Source: Mantis religiosa (lineage: Eukaryota > Arthropoda > Insecta > Mantodea > Mantidae). Taken from it: DNA of 64,000 nucleotides. The notes beneath the pieces were generated by a model that did not search any database, was not told the origin of the DNA, and saw nothing but the letters and a program-made list of their open reading frames with translations. Shown here piece after piece: positions 33,839 through 47,138 of this stretch. Position numbers and translations under genes: made by a program. The first letter of the stretch is position 1, and every line of letters begins with the position of its first letter. The stretch is from contig JAUKNK010000056.1 of NCBI GenBank assembly GCA_030765055.1, positions 441,001 to 505,000 of the forward strand. The letters are read 5' to 3'.

Positions 33839-34277
33839 TATGCCCTTATAAGGCAAACAACTAATTTTATTACACAGTTTAAGAAACTTTGTTTGTCTTA
33901 TAATCTTCCTCCTCATAAATTCAGGCGAAAGAAGTTCATCATTTTCTAGTTACGATTTCTCCTTCTCAAAGCAGAACTCATAAAGTTTCCTGAAATGTTC
34001 ACTATATTTACTAGATATCGCATTAAACACTGGCTCACATTTTAGCCTACCAAGACTGTCTATTAACAATAATTACACTTCACACAACTAGATTTACACA
34101 ACTATTCTTACATATTACTTTTCTTACTCTAGATTTTCTATTGAATTCTATCTTGGTTCTTACAAAACTTTTTTTACAATGCTTTTATATAAAATGGTAT
34201 CACTTGTTTTATTGTTTCTGGTTACTGTCATCACAGATGTGCATCATGGTTGTTAATTATTTTCCCACACCTTTCTT

Positions 34278-34800
34278 TCATTCCCCTTTTTTTTCTTGTT
34301 CTTCTTCTGATTGGCTTCTTGGCGTATGATATTTTTTTCGTAATTCCTTATGGAATCTTCCCAGAATTTTACCACTTTTGTCATCCATGATTTCTACGGT
34401 GTCAGTCGAAAATACATTTGTGACCTTATATGGACCTTTAAAATATAACATCAATCTTTGGTTTTCCTTCTTAATTTTACTTGAAAGTGTTTTGTTTCTT
34501 ATTAAGACTAAATCAACCTCTTGAATGTTCCATTCGATCCCTTTCTTGTTTAAATTATGTTTCAATTTTCTTTTGTTTGCCCTCTTCTTAATTCTTTCAG
34601 CTGCAATCTTGCATATCTCCTCTGCCTCTATTTCAATGTTCTTCTTTACTTTTATAGGTTGAGGACCTTTAATTCCTATTGTATCGATTATCTTTCCTTT
34701 CATTATTTCCACAGGCTTAAAACCCGTCACTGGACTTGGCGTTTCATTTAGAATTCTCTCATTCTGCGGAATATATGTAAACCATTGGCTGTGGCGAGTA
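34278..34800 (-). pseudogene. Gypsy 2 integrase, C-terminal region
   Basis: Starts with IPQNERILNETPSPVTGFKP and contains a long Lys-rich stretch, then VDLVLIRNKTLSSKIKKENQ, LYFKGPYKVTNVF and TVEIMDDKSGKILGRFHKEL. These are features of the Gypsy integrase end. No stop over ~175 codons. Confidence 0.8.
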
Positions 34801-35169
34801 TTACAAAAATATCCCAATATCTTTTATTGATCTTTCTGCTGGGTTGGCTTCTGGTCTATACCTTGAACAAAAATATTGCTTAATCCCTGCGCCTTTGATT
34901 CCTTTTGTAAATTTGTTTCCATAAAATATTTTGGCGTTGTCAGTTAAGATAGCTCTAATTTTTCCTTCTTCCGGAATGTAGTAATTTTGCAATTTAGTAA
35001 GGCAAGCCTGGCTATTGGCCTTTTTAAGTGGGAAAATTCGTACATATTTGCTGAAAACATCTGCATTGTCTTTTAGTACCTCAAATAACTTGTTTGTTTC
35101 CTGTACGTTCAGATTATGGGTTTCGGCACATTTTTGCAGCATCACTACCAATTTGTCATTACGTTTCAT
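34801..35169 (-). pseudogene. Gypsy 2 fusion: RT start joined to integrase core
   Basis: VQETNKLFEVLKDNADVFSK is the usual start of a Gypsy reverse transcriptase. The next residues are YVRIFPLKKANSQACLTKLQ, IRAILTDNAKIFYGNKF and YRPEANPAERSIK, which belong to the integrase DDE core (second Asp and Glu). The ~2 kb that should separate them is gone, without loss of frame. Confidence 0.8.
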
Positions 35170-35518
35170 ATTGCTGTACTGTCAGTAATGAGTGAGGTTG
35201 GTTCCATCTCAGAAACAGGTTTCACGCGTGGCTGAACAACATTGTTCCTCTCGTTGCCACACGAGAGGGTAATTACCTCTTGGGCTTTGTCAATAAACAT
35301 TTTCTGTACAAACAGCTCACATTCTTCAAATTCTTTTTCTTCAGCAGTCATTTCTACAGGACACATCCTTTCTTCAACAAACTTGGTATACATTTGATCC
35401 TTATCTTTGCAGATAACAAGAATTTTATTCCCAAATCTATTTTAGCTTTATTTTCATCCAGAAAATCACAACCAATGATCGCATCACTGTTTAGGTTGTT
35501 AACTACTAGAAACATTGT

Positions 35519-35760
35519 TTAAAAACACACATTTTCACTCTCAACTGGTAGTACATATTGTCTGTTTATTAATTGTGCCGATCGTCCAATGGCTACTCTG
35601 CATACTAAATTTGATGTTGGTAAGCTCATTATTTTCCTGCCTTTGTTTATAAAATGAAGATATAATTTCTGTGAACACACACTAGATGATGCACCAGAGT
35701 CAACACTTACTAGGTATTCTTTGTCACACAATCTAATTTTGATATATGGGGTATCAAAGT
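35519..35760 (-). pseudogene. Gypsy 2 aspartic protease
   Basis: LVSVDSGASSSVCSQKLYLH has the D-S-G active site. VAIGRSAQLINRQYVLPV fits the later strand. A stop follows at 35519. Sequence to about 35170, in several frames, holds ECELFVQKMFIDK-type pol leader remnants. Confidence 0.75.
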
Positions 35761-35882
35761 CGCCTTTCTCATTTTTGTTAACCTAAATTCACCAGTATCA
35801 ATACCATTCATTGCTAGAGTATTGGGGTCTATTAGCGAATCCTTTGTGACGCCTCTGTGACCCTTGTCCATTACGTCATATT

Positions 35883-36386
35883 TCAGTTTTCCTGCTCACG
35901 GTTTTCATCTATTTGCGGTCGGCCATTTTGAATAGGAACTACAGTTAGTTTTTGCTGGGTTCCTTGATTTCCACGACCTCTATTCCCTCTAAAGTGAAAA
36001 TTTTGTCTCTGGCCTCTGTTTGAATTTTCATCTTCGGACCGATATCCCACGTTTTCATTCCTCCATTCTCGGCTATATCTTCCTCGAAAATAATTATTCT
36101 GGTTTCTCCCACGTTGCTGATTTCCGAACGGTAATTCTCGTCCTACAATAACAAAGTTGATTGTTTCCCGGCGCACACGTCTAGGATCATTCCTGTCTGG
36201 ATTACATCTAAATTGTGGCAATTGGGGTCGATATCTTTCTCTTGCAGAGTTATTATTTCTATACTGACCTCGGTAGCCAGAGCTTCCATGTGAGTGATAT
36301 TGATGGCGCATAGCATTTGGCCCCTGGTAGAACTGATTTCTAGGCTGATATATTTCTCCCGTTTGGTTTTCTAGCGCAGATACCAA
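35883..36386 (-). pseudogene. Gypsy 2 nucleocapsid region
   Basis: A 167-codon open stretch rich in Arg, Asn, Gly and Gln (SGYRGQYRNNNSARERYRP, FHFRGNRGRGNQGTQQ). Such basic low-complexity tails bind RNA in place of CCHC knuckles in some Gypsy Gag proteins. It lies between capsid and protease, as expected. Confidence 0.7.
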
Positions 36387-36421
36387 ATCAACAGTTTCTA
36401 TTATTGTTTTAGGTTTTGCGA

Positions 36422-36881
36422 TCAGAATATAGTTTTGTATTCTAAGAGGAAAGGATTGGTTATCAAAATGATAAAGTCTCCTTCGGAAATTTTAGGTCTG
36501 AGGTGTTTGATGTATTTAGATTGATGTAGAATATAATCTGCCATACTTATGTTTTCCCTGTCAGAATACTGTCCACAACTAAGCTTTGCTCGTATTTTAT
36601 ATTGTTTACCTGCGTTCCAAAACCGCTTTAAGAAGAGATTTTGGCTGTTCAAAATTCGTTTCAGGCCCCATTGATAGTTGTACCCAATTTAAAGTACGAT
36701 TGCCTAGACATCTTCGAACTATTATCATTTTAATTGCATCAGGAACATTTTTTACTCTGAAGTACTCTTGAAGTTGTTCTATGAAGCATACAGGACTTTC
36801 CTCACTTAGTTCAGCAAAAATAGGTAGGGGTAAATCATTTAGCACAGAGCTGTGATAATTTTGTGGAACTGGTTCGGTCAA
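36422..36881 (-). pseudogene. Gypsy 2 capsid
   Basis: ATG at 36881. LPLPIFAELSEESPVCFIEQ then LQEYFRVKNVPDAIKMIIV and NRTLNWVQLSM form the capsid start. A frameshift near 36610 leads to FWNAGKQYKIRAKLSCGQYS and MADYILHQSKYIKHLRPKIS. The frame is open again over ~75 codons. Confidence 0.75.
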
Positions 36882-36934
36882 AATACTAGTTCTATCCGTT
36901 ACATTGTTATAAGTGTCTACATTGGGTCTACGTC

Positions 36935-37057
36935 TGAGTTAGGGGGATGTGGTCATTAACCAACCCTCGGCTTCTGTTTAAAAAGGACTAAATAGCATTC
37001 TTTGCATGTAGTGAAAACATTCTTTCGTTGGGGCAATTTTTTACACACATGCTACAT

Positions 37058-37140
<83 letters not shown>

Positions 37141-37167
37141 AATGAGGTCCTTATAAGTAATGCCTCA
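36935..37167 (-). repeat. LTR of Gypsy element 2 (5' side), with (TA)n
   Basis: Matches 33634-33838. It is longer because its TA array (37066-37137) has expanded to ~36 units. Confidence 0.75.
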
Positions 37168-38197
37168 AACTATAAAAGCGAATGTCTCGTAACAACTATT
37201 ACCGATATAAATTGTGTGCCTTATATATATTTATATCCATTTTTATAGTATCCTTATGGTTTACCACTTACATAAAATTATACAGAATTGCATAAAAATG
37301 AAGAGCAAGTCACAGTATGTGGTATAAAATGAAACATAAAAATGTCATTTAGCACGCAAATGTGTTAAATTTATATCATTTTAATTAACACTGAATACAT
37401 TTTCAAACAATAAAAATTTTCAAGAGGTCTTACATGCCAATGATAATTTTTAGTGTGGAGAGCTTTTCAAAAATTTTCATTCTGTATCCTTGAAATATAT
37501 AAAACTGAAATTCCACTTTTTTATTTATTCTGTTCACATACGAGACTTCAAAATGTGTATTTTGGAATAAATGTTGGCACACAACTTTCGACTAGAGTAT
37601 AAATGGTTTCTCTTATAATAATTTATGAAACAAGTGCATATATATCAGTATTCGTTTGGTAGCGCCCTGACACTTCATAACGTAAGCAAGGGAGGCACGC
37701 TATATCTTCATTTCATTCAAATCGAGTAGAAAACAAGCACATGTTTGTACGCCAAGTTGCTCGCAAGTGGAATTCAGGACACACGCACTTTGGACTCCGT
37801 CCAGAACGATATAAACAGCAGTAAAAGGGCGAGGTATGTGATGAAATGCTGGCTAGCCCATTCAGTTTTTTTCCTCTTGACTCCCAGGCCACTGTTTTCT
37901 ACAGACGGGTGAAGGAGGAACTTCCGGAGTATTAATTTTGGAACATAGCTGTCACAGAGGTTTACTTTCTCTAACTGACATAGAATACTAGTTCAAATCC
38001 CGTGTAACGGCGAATGTAACTGTGATTTCACCAGCTGGTCGAACATTTAATAACACGTCTTAAAAGTTCACAAACAAAATCAAACGAAATGACCTGGCTG
38101 ATAGTATGTGACGTCCCGCGGGCCTCCTGTTGAGCCAGTCGCTCTGAACTTGGTCTTTCTCATTATTACTTGTGGTGGTTCTACCACGAATTTGCAC
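37168..38197. other. AT-rich spacer
   Basis: No coding, RNA or repeat feature was recognised. Confidence 0.4.
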
Positions 38198-38440
38198 CCC
38201 ACCTCGGTAGCGTAGATGGTAGCGTGTCTGCCTCAAGTTCAAGAGGTCCCAAGTTCGAATCTCGGTTATGGTGAGTTACCTGGATAAAGCTTTTTCCGGG
38301 GATTCCCTTATCCTTAAAGACGAATGTCGGGTAGCTCTAAGTTCAATACACCCTGAATACATTTGAACATCGTTTCACCCACTTCATTCACCGTCCGAAA
38401 TGACTTAACGTTGGAGGACGTAATATTACAAACAACAACA
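38198..38440 (+). mobile_element. SINE B copy
   Basis: CCCACCTCGGTAGCGTAGAT head, AAGTTCGAATCTCGG B box, body TTTTTCCGGGGATTCCC, and tail GGAGGACGTAATATTACAAA followed by CAACAACA. Confidence 0.9.
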
Positions 38441-39607
<1,167 letters not shown>

Positions 39608-40110
39608 GCCCGCCTCGGTAGCGTAGATGGTAGCGCGTCTGCCTCACGTTCAAGAGGTCCCGAGTTTGAATCTCGGTCAGAGTGAGTTACCTGCATAAGG
39701 ATTTTCCGGGGTTTTCCCTTATCCTGATTGACGAATGTCGGGTAACTCGAAGCTCCATGGCCGCGCCGTGGCTCAGTGTTTAGACCACTTGGCTCTCACC
39801 AGGGCGGCTAGGGTTCGATCCCAAGCGAACACAAAGTGAGATTTGTGATGGACAACACGGCGCTGGGGCGGGTTTTCTCCGGGGTCTCCGGTTTCCCCCG
39901 CCATCTCATTCCAGCGGTGCTCCATCTTCATCTCCTATATCATCAGTGTCATCGCCTGCGGTCCGTATGTAGTGAAAGCGGGTGTTAAACACTACACATT
40001 TCATTTCTAAGCTCCATGGACCCCAGACTCATTTGAGCATCATTTCACCCAATTCATTCATCGTCCGATATGACTTAACGTTGGAGGACGTAAATTTACA
40101 ACAAAAAAAC
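39608..40110 (+). mobile_element. SINE B copy split by a SINE A
   Basis: Left part 39608-39760 runs from GCCCGCCTCGGTAGCGTAGA to AACTCGAAGCTCCATGG. The right part resumes at 40009 with AAGCTCCATGGACCCCAGAC and ends GGAGGACGTAAATTTACAAC. Confidence 0.95.
39761..40008 (+). mobile_element. SINE A copy nested in SINE B
   Basis: CCGCGCCGTGGCTCAG to ACTACACATTTCATTTCT. AAGCTCCATGG stands on both sides (39750-39760 and 40009-40019), an 11-bp target-site duplication made from SINE B sequence. SINE A was therefore active after this SINE B copy landed. Confidence 0.95.
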
Positions 40111-41592
40111 TCTGTATCTCTCTGTCTCTTTTGCTGAAAGGTCGTTTGGGAGGGTTAAGCGAGACTTATGAGGATCTGCATGAAATCTATGTATCGAATT
40201 TTTGGGTGGAATGCAATACTTTTGCTTACTGTAAGAACAGAGCAAATAAAATGAAAACCCCTGAGATGATGCTATGGTAGATTAGATTCAGAGGGATACG
40301 TGGCACCTTGACCAAAGAAGTCTTTTGAACATATGCCCCTGACTGGGCCAGCTAAAGAGGGAAAAGTGAGGGAAAGGAATACAAAGAGTGGCCGGAAAAG
40401 GAGAAATGTTAACAAATGACAGGGTTCGTGAAAACTAAGATTTAAACTCCCCGGTGGCAGCTTTTAAAACCGATTCCCCTCCCGTATGCTGGCTTAAACA
40501 TACCATAGAAGGCCCGAGATTCTGAGAGCTTTTCCGATCCGGAGGATTTACAATGAGTAATGCAGGTGCCATGCAAGCTGCAACTCTCACCAACACATAA
40601 AACTCTGAGGTAGCCAACCATGGTGAAAGTTGCGGAGAAATGAGAAACAAGATGACATGGAGGGATGGAAAAATGCCCATGGGCCAGGGAGATCAAACAC
40701 AGGAAAGTCCTGGGCTACAAGTTAAATGAAGCGCACTTCATCACACTAAATGAAGAAGTACTATTCGTTCAATTTCGATTTATTTATGAAAATTTCTCCT
40801 GACAATGTTTGTTCTTATGCTATATAAAGTAATGCAATTTCTTTGTACTATCTGGCAGTTCAACCGAATTGAGTTTTTGTTGTCTAATCAGAGTAACGTC
40901 ATTATTTTAAAACAAAATATGTGTAACTAACATTCTGTCTTTGACCTGCTATCTACACAAAATGTCCACTTTGGATGTGGAACACGCAGGACACCAATGT
41001 TACTACATTGCACTTTTCCGCAGACGACCGTGCGTAAAGTTATCTGTAACATCCGTAGCAAAGTTGATAACATAACTCATGGCCGAGGTAATGACATTTC
41101 CGGTACAGCAATCTTGCTGAAGGGGAACTTGATTATCTGCTAGCGATTACAGACACGTGCGTGGGGGTGTGGTCCCATCGACTTCTTCCGCCTAGGCAGT
41201 AAGTGTCATAACCCTTTTGCTCTTCACTGGCCTCTGTACAGCTATTTTTTTATTTTCTTTATTTTCAGCCTCCCATTTTTGGTACGTTCTTTACAATACT
41301 ATGTTCCAAAACATTAAACGCATTTTCTGAACTCCGATGTGAATTTTCATATTTTGATGCAAATTATACTAAGAGAATGTTCCTACCCTACTACTAAAAC
41401 AGAAATTACAGCGGAAATAATGTCTGGAAACCAGCTTAATAAGTAACTCAGAAATGAAAATCTGTTTAGATAATGAAGTTGGCATTTTAGGTTCGCAATC
41501 TTCAAAGAATTTGACAAAAAGGTTTTAAAGGAAACTAAAGTTCACATGAGAAAAGCTTCCAATATTTTTTACATTCTAAAAATTGAGTTTTT
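40111..41592. other. Spacer without recognised features
   Basis: Overlapping minus frames at 40435-40696 are open for ~80 codons but match nothing I know. The rest is AT-rich. Confidence 0.4.
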
Positions 41593-41834
41593 TTGTTGTT
41601 GTTGTAATTTACGTCCTCCAACGTTGTCATGTCGGACGGTGAATGAGCTGGGTGAAATTATGCTCGAATGAATCCAAATTCCATGGACATTAGAGTTATC
41701 CGACATTCATCTTGAAGGATAAGGAAGAAAAACGGAAAGAAACCTCATCCAGGTAACTCACCCTGACCGAGATTCGAACTCTTGATCTCTTGGACGTGAG
41801 GCAGACACGCTACCATCTACGCTAACGAGGCGAA
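41593..41834 (-). mobile_element. SINE B copy
   Basis: In element sense it runs from GTTCGCCTCGTTAGCG to GGACGTAAATTACAACAACA. The tail of ACA/CAA units is characteristic of this family. Confidence 0.9.
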
Positions 41835-41863
41835 CTAAAAACTGACTTTTAAGTACTTTGTAT

Positions 41864-41962
41864 TTTGTTGTTGTTGTACTTTACGTCCTCCAACTTTAGG
41901 TCATATGGGACGATGATGGAATGGGTAAAATGATGCTCAAGTAAGCCCAGGGTCCATAGAGC
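41864..41962 (-). mobile_element. SINE B 3' fragment, same orientation as its neighbour
   Basis: Holds only the last ~85 bp of the family plus the ACAACAACAA tail. It lies 30 bp from a complete copy. Confidence 0.8.
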
Positions 41963-42701
41963 ACTCTTCTGTAAAGGACTCGCGTTTGACACCTGTATTG
42001 GCAAACCAAAATGTACATCTTGACCAGACATCGGAGCCCATACACCTTTAAAGGTATATGAGGTTTACGAGTCCCGCAGTATATAACTGCTGACGTCAGT
42101 CCCGAGGACAACACACAGGAATAGTCCGGTTCACAACACGTAGCTTTAGTTTCATTACATCTACTGCTCCTCACGCAGGTAGATCTGTCTTCCAGGGAGT
42201 GCAAGGTGTTTGACATATTGTGTTAATAGCACTACTTTCACTACAATTATTGGACAATCTCCATTTTATAAATCAAAAGTTTTGGGCATTATCAACAACC
42301 ATTAAAGCAGCTTGAAGAATGTATATACTTTCGAGCTTTCTAAAAGCACTCAAGGAGATGTCTGCAAAAATTAACAATATACAGACTACACCACCTAGCA
42401 AACGAACAACAAATGCACTGTCCAGTATTCAACACAACAATACTGGATTTTCAGTGCTCCATAATATAATAAATAAACGAAGTCCCGGACAAACATATGA
42501 TAATGATCTGTACTACTCATATCACCATTAACATCATGTGACATTGAACGAACTTTCTCCCAATATTTTTATATTGTTTCAGCGAGAGTTGCGGAAAATT
42601 CACATTTGACAATTTACGAATGAACATGGTTGTTCACTGAAATTCCCGCAATGAAAGCAATGAGCAGGATGGCAAGTTGTAACGTAGCTTACACTTTGTA
42701 T
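41963..42701. other. Spacer without recognised features
   Basis: The minus frame at 41896-42216 has no recognisable motif. Confidence 0.4.
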
Positions 42702-42820
42702 GGTAGCGTGGTGGTAGCGTGTCTGCCTCACGCTCAAGAGGTCCCAACATCGAATCTCGGTCAGGGTGAGTTACCTAGATACGTTTTTTTCCGGGGTTTT
42801 CCCTTATCCTGAAAGACTTA
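42702..42820 (+). mobile_element. SINE B 5' fragment
   Basis: tRNA-like head and first body segment only (GGTAGCGTGTCTGCCTCACG, GGTCAGGGTGAGTTACCT, TTTTTTTCCGGGGTTTTCCC), ending near CTGAAAGAC. Confidence 0.85.
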
Positions 42821-43009
42821 TTCTCATATATGAACTCTCTCCAGTGCAACCGTTCAGGAATCCTAACGGTGAAGGAGAGGTCAAAACTAGGTTGGGGTAG
42901 CATTCAGTGCCCTGACGTTATGATATTTTCCTCCTTGGTTTCCCGGAGAATTTCCATGTGACCTAATAGGTCACCGGCTTTAAATACCATACTTCTTTAC
43001 AGCTAGAAG

Positions 43010-43240
43010 CCACTGCTTAAGGTCATTCTTTCAACCCCAATATGCACAGGCGTTAGGCCTATAAGTGCCTCCAAGGCGGCAGTAGGACATGTGCTAATAG
43101 CACCAGTTATGCATAAACAGACCAGCCTTTGCACTTTCTGCAAACGAGCTATTGCTGTTTTCTACTTTACTTTTGGCCACAATACCAAATAAGCATATGT
43201 GACCATAGGTCTTATTATAACCATATACGCCCAATATTTT
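43010..43240 (-). pseudogene. LINE reverse transcriptase C-terminal relic (Jockey/I-like)
   Basis: The minus strand reads YWAYMVIIRPMVTYAYLVLW then PKVK, a stop, KTAIARLQKVQRLVCLCITG and AISTCPTAALEALIGLTPVH. This is the thumb region after the palm in Jockey/I-type LINEs. No other part of the element was found nearby. Confidence 0.75.
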
Positions 43241-43329
43241 AGATCCACTTAAATAGCATTCGTCAACATATTGCTGCCATTTCTCAGAGGGAACTGCAGA
43301 GTGCAATGGAGGAATTATAGGTAGCTAAC

Positions 43330-45284
43330 AGAAATACGTCAAGAAATAGGAGCACAATTCCATACTCTCCATGCTTGACAGACGTGAGTAATTTATTTTC
43401 TTAGGTACTTATGGAATCTTTGTTATAAATAACTTACCAAATAGGTTTTCTGCGGAATTACTGTCAGCCACACTCTCGGTACAGAAACCATTCGTGCCGG
43501 ACGGCGGCAAACTGCTGCATCTATTCTTCCAAGGATTGTTCACTCAGTATAAATCTTCAAGGGACACAGCATCTCTCTGGCCCATTTAAAAGCTCTCTAA
43601 AATAAATTCAAGGTGCCACGCGGAAAAAAGGAGGGGTCCATCTGATAATCCAATAACAGGATGTTCAGCCCTTCGCTAATGTTAGATAGAGCCTTTACCG
43701 TAAACTAGCTAAAATCCAGGGAACTGTGTATTATTGAAAGACTGTAATGAAGAGTAATCCATCAACATGGGGCGTGGCACCCTAGCGTGTCAGGAGCTCG
43801 TGGGAATCCCCGTCTGTTTCATTAGCAGCACCTTAAGGGATCACCAACCAAAACATGTAACGCAATACTGTAAGATCACTGGAGGGAATTACGTGTGTAT
43901 CTTCTCAACTTCAAAGCCATTGTGCGAAACGTTTGCCTGATAATTCTGTACCATACCTATTCCTGTTGTTTAATGACATCTCTTAGCCTCATCATAGAAA
44001 ACATGTATCCTTGAATGCCAGCTTACATTTCTCTATAAATATTATTATAGTTATGAACAGTCATTTACAACATTCAAAACTGGCAGGCAAAATTCAATAT
44101 ATCTTTTAAAAATCTGTGTTGCGTTCATGCAACTTTTTCAAGCTACTATCGTTCATTTTATATATATATTCCAAAAATTATTATTAGGAAACTTATTTGT
44201 TAGTGTATTGCTAACAGTAACTAGAGAAAATATTGCATTAAACCCAAAAGCCTGTCAAGGTTTTGAATTTTCTCAAAAGTCACCCCAATGGTTTAATATA
44301 CCCTTATATTTGAGATATTTTCATGAGAAATGAAATCTAATTCGTGCACCCTATGGAAATAGTGTCTGAATTTCTGTTTATTCGGAACTAAGTTTTAATA
44401 ATTAGAAAACCGTTAGTAGTAGACAAAAATCTCGCTCCATCAAAAATATACCTATATCTTGTAAAACTACACAGTTATCTCAAATATATTTTTGGGGGAA
44501 TTAGATATTGCGCATAAGTCCTTTTTATCGTTTTTAATTCCAAAATACTTATACTCTTTTAAATGAGAAGTTGTTATTCGATTCTCTCTCTTTTGTGGTG
44601 ATTCGAAAAGTAGGGTATTTTAAGGAGGTCATAAAGAGCACTGCGATCTTTAAGAATCTGATCATTACCTTATTGTGTATTCTTCTTGTACTCTTAAAAT
44701 GTACGACTGTTAATTTTAAGTTTATTTGAATTAACAAATGGCAGATACAATAACCTCTTTTAATAATAATGCGAAAATATAAAACACAAATTACTGACTA
44801 GCAAATTTAAATGATCACTTAAGCAGTTATAGCAGTGAAAACATCACACTTGAGACACTGTTTTATCCACTCAAAACAAAACACAAATATTCAGTTGTCA
44901 TGGAACTCTACTGAGCTATTCAGCTGCAACTCACACTGAACTGTGCTCGACACTTTATACTGTGCTCTCCTCAGCTCAGTTGTCCACTGAAAATCTGTCC
45001 ACTCTTAATTCTACTTCACTCAATTTGACTGTTGGGGGATAATGTGCTCTTCAAATAGGCCCCGATTACAGAGGGAACGTTCCAGAAAAGGAACTTAATA
45101 GAAACTGCCGAAACGAATCTTCGGGAGCAGAGAGACGATATTTCAATTTTTTCTTTCCTTTTGCCTTCCTTGCTTCACTGAACCTCAAATATGAATTTCA
45201 ATTCGAATCTTGGTAAAAATTTATAGGTGATATGCAATATCTCATCTACTGACACAGCATATAAAGTTGAAATACACATTTTTT
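43330..45284. other. AT-rich spacer
   Basis: No coding, RNA or repeat feature was recognised. Confidence 0.4.
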
Positions 45285-45515
45285 GTAATTTACGTCCTCC
45301 AACGTGAAGTCATGTCGGACGATGAATGAAATGAGTGAAATGATGCTGAAATGAGTGCGGGGTCCATGAAGCTTAGAGTTGCCCGACATTCGTCTTTCAG
45401 GATAAGGGAAAACTCCGTAGAAACCTCATCCAGTTAACTCACCCTGACCGAGATTCGAACTCGGAACCTCTTGAATATGAGGCAGACATGCTACCACCAC
45501 GCTACCAAGGCGGGC
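45285..45515 (-). mobile_element. SINE B copy
   Basis: Full length in element sense, GCCCGCCTTGGTAGCG to GGAGGACGTAAATTAC. Confidence 0.9.
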
Positions 45516-46645
45516 TACTCTTACGTCATTTAAGCTGAACAGCTAGGGTGTATAATAATCGACCGCCACTTTGCCATCTAAGTTAATGTTCATTACCGTG
45601 TTTCAGGAATCATTAGGTGCACCAATGGTAGTTCTTAACTGCATTTACTATTTTTTAATGTGCAATAGACATGGGTTGAACACTTGATAAAACACAGAAT
45701 TCAATTACACTGCTCTATTTTTATAAAATACGTTATCCCAATTCTAACTTAAAATCTTCCTCCTTTTTACACAAATGCAACAGTTCGACACTTCTCTACA
45801 AAGTCTCCTTATGTCTCTGTACCCCTTATGCTGCTAATTATCCTTCTGACTTACACAGTGCTACACGCCGATTCTGTACAGAGCTGATATCCATACATAC
45901 ACTGCTTCGCTGCCAGTTCCACATCTCACGGATTACTTGCGGAGTCGCCCTTACTGACCTGTGAATTTCTTCTTGAACCGATCCTGGCCTGACAACTCCT
46001 CTCCCACAGAACCACACTATGCTCGAAGAACCACACTGCTCTCGCTATAACTCATTATACTACTGTCTCGCTGCTCCCTGTTCTAAGCCTCGTATCAGCT
46101 TTTATACAATCCTGTGGGGCGCGGTAGACCGTTCCAGAGCAGGAAACCTCTCGAAGTACAGTCCCGAAAGTTCTTTTGCGGAGGAACACAATTCCACCAG
46201 GGCCTTGAGACGTTTTTATGACATCAGCCACCTATAGCCAAAAGCCTCCGTCTCGACTTTTTTCCTCCATAAATGCTTCACGTTCGCAAATGTGACAATA
46301 GTGTTAAGTAGCGCTCTCACCAGGTTTAAACGAAAGAAACACTATAGAGAGATAGCCAGTTTTCATTCTGTCGAAAGCTTTCTTAGAGTAGGCCACATAG
46401 TAAATGAGTTGGTGAGTACATTTTTGATGTGCTATAAGTGAGTTTGTGACAACAGGTGTAACGCACAGAGAAAGCTGTTACTGCAAGATATTAGAGACGT
46501 CTCTAGTTCAACTTCCAATTGCTGTAAACCATACTAAGAAGAGGTTGCTTCGCATGTGTCCTATTATGTCGCTAAGTCGCGAACAAGAATGGAGTAACTG
46601 GAAAAACTGAAAAAAAAAAACTGTATCAATACTAGTGGTAGGATG
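45516..46645. other. Spacer, partly more GC-rich
   Basis: 45.8-46.2 kb has denser GC and an open frame at 46019-46237 with no known motif. It might be a solo LTR, but no partner was seen. Confidence 0.35.
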
Positions 46646-46647
46646 TT

Positions 46648-46721
46648 AATGCCAGAGTTCTACTCCCATTAGTCCTGTACCCGTAGGACCTAGGACCCGG
46701 GCCTCCTTCTACCAGAGTTAC
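46648..46721 (+). repeat. Fragment of the ~550-bp GC-rich unit
   Basis: GTTCTACTCCCATTAGTCCT, ACCCGTAGGACCTAGG and CCCGGGCCTCCTTCTACCAG match the start of the array unit at 30.5-32.9 kb. Confidence 0.85.
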
Positions 46722-46754
46722 CGCGTACAACTAGTTCCGCGTAAGAAATAGAGC

Positions 46755-47102
46755 ATGAGAAATACACTAAATCATCCGCTCAAAAACACAAGTCCGGCCA
46801 ACAAATTATCAGGAATTTATAGCTTAAAATGTGAGGATTGCCATGAAATATATATTGGAGAAACTAAAATATATTTGGAAACAAGGATGAAGGAAAACAT
46901 GAGATCCATAAAATACAAACAGACATATAAATCTGCCATAGCCCATCATTTTTGGTAAAAAAGCATAATATTTCTAAATAAATCAAACTTTTGGTACCAG
47001 CAAAAATGTATTGGGAATTAACAGTTTGGGAAAATATACAAATTTTTAAGAATAGAAAGAGAGCCATGAATTTCGAAATACCAATAGTGGATGACGTCAT
47101 TT
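46755..47102 (+). pseudogene. Penelope-like element endonuclease (GIY-YIG) fragment
   Basis: NKLSGIYSLKCEDCHEIYIG carries the GIY and YIG motifs with the Cys pair typical of Penelope endonucleases, followed by ETKIYLETRMKENM and YKSAIAHHFW. Sequence after 46958 continues in other frames. No reverse transcriptase is attached, so this is a 5'-truncated copy. Confidence 0.8.
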
Positions 47103-47138
47103 AACTCGTTGAACAGCGCCAGGAGAGAGAGAGGAGGT

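Larger units (their letters stand above)
33634..37167 (-). mobile_element. Gypsy-type LTR retrotransposon 2, internally deleted
   Basis: Direct repeats 33634-33838 and 36935-37167 (TGAG...CTCA in either direction) bracket capsid, nucleocapsid, protease and integrase remnants on the minus strand. The start of the reverse transcriptase domain joins directly to the integrase core, so RT, RNase H and the integrase zinc domain are missing. It belongs to a different lineage from element 1: AT-rich, with an Arg/Asn/Gly-rich nucleocapsid in place of CCHC knuckles. No target-site duplication is visible. Confidence 0.8.

Noticed and set aside
38198..38280. tRNA gene call on SINE B heads
   Set aside because: The A/B-box region is part of a family of at least twelve dispersed copies with a common body and tail, so it is a SINE head.
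46019..46237. Solo LTR at 45.8-46.2 kb
   Set aside because: The GC shift is suggestive, but no second copy or terminal TG...CA with duplication was found.
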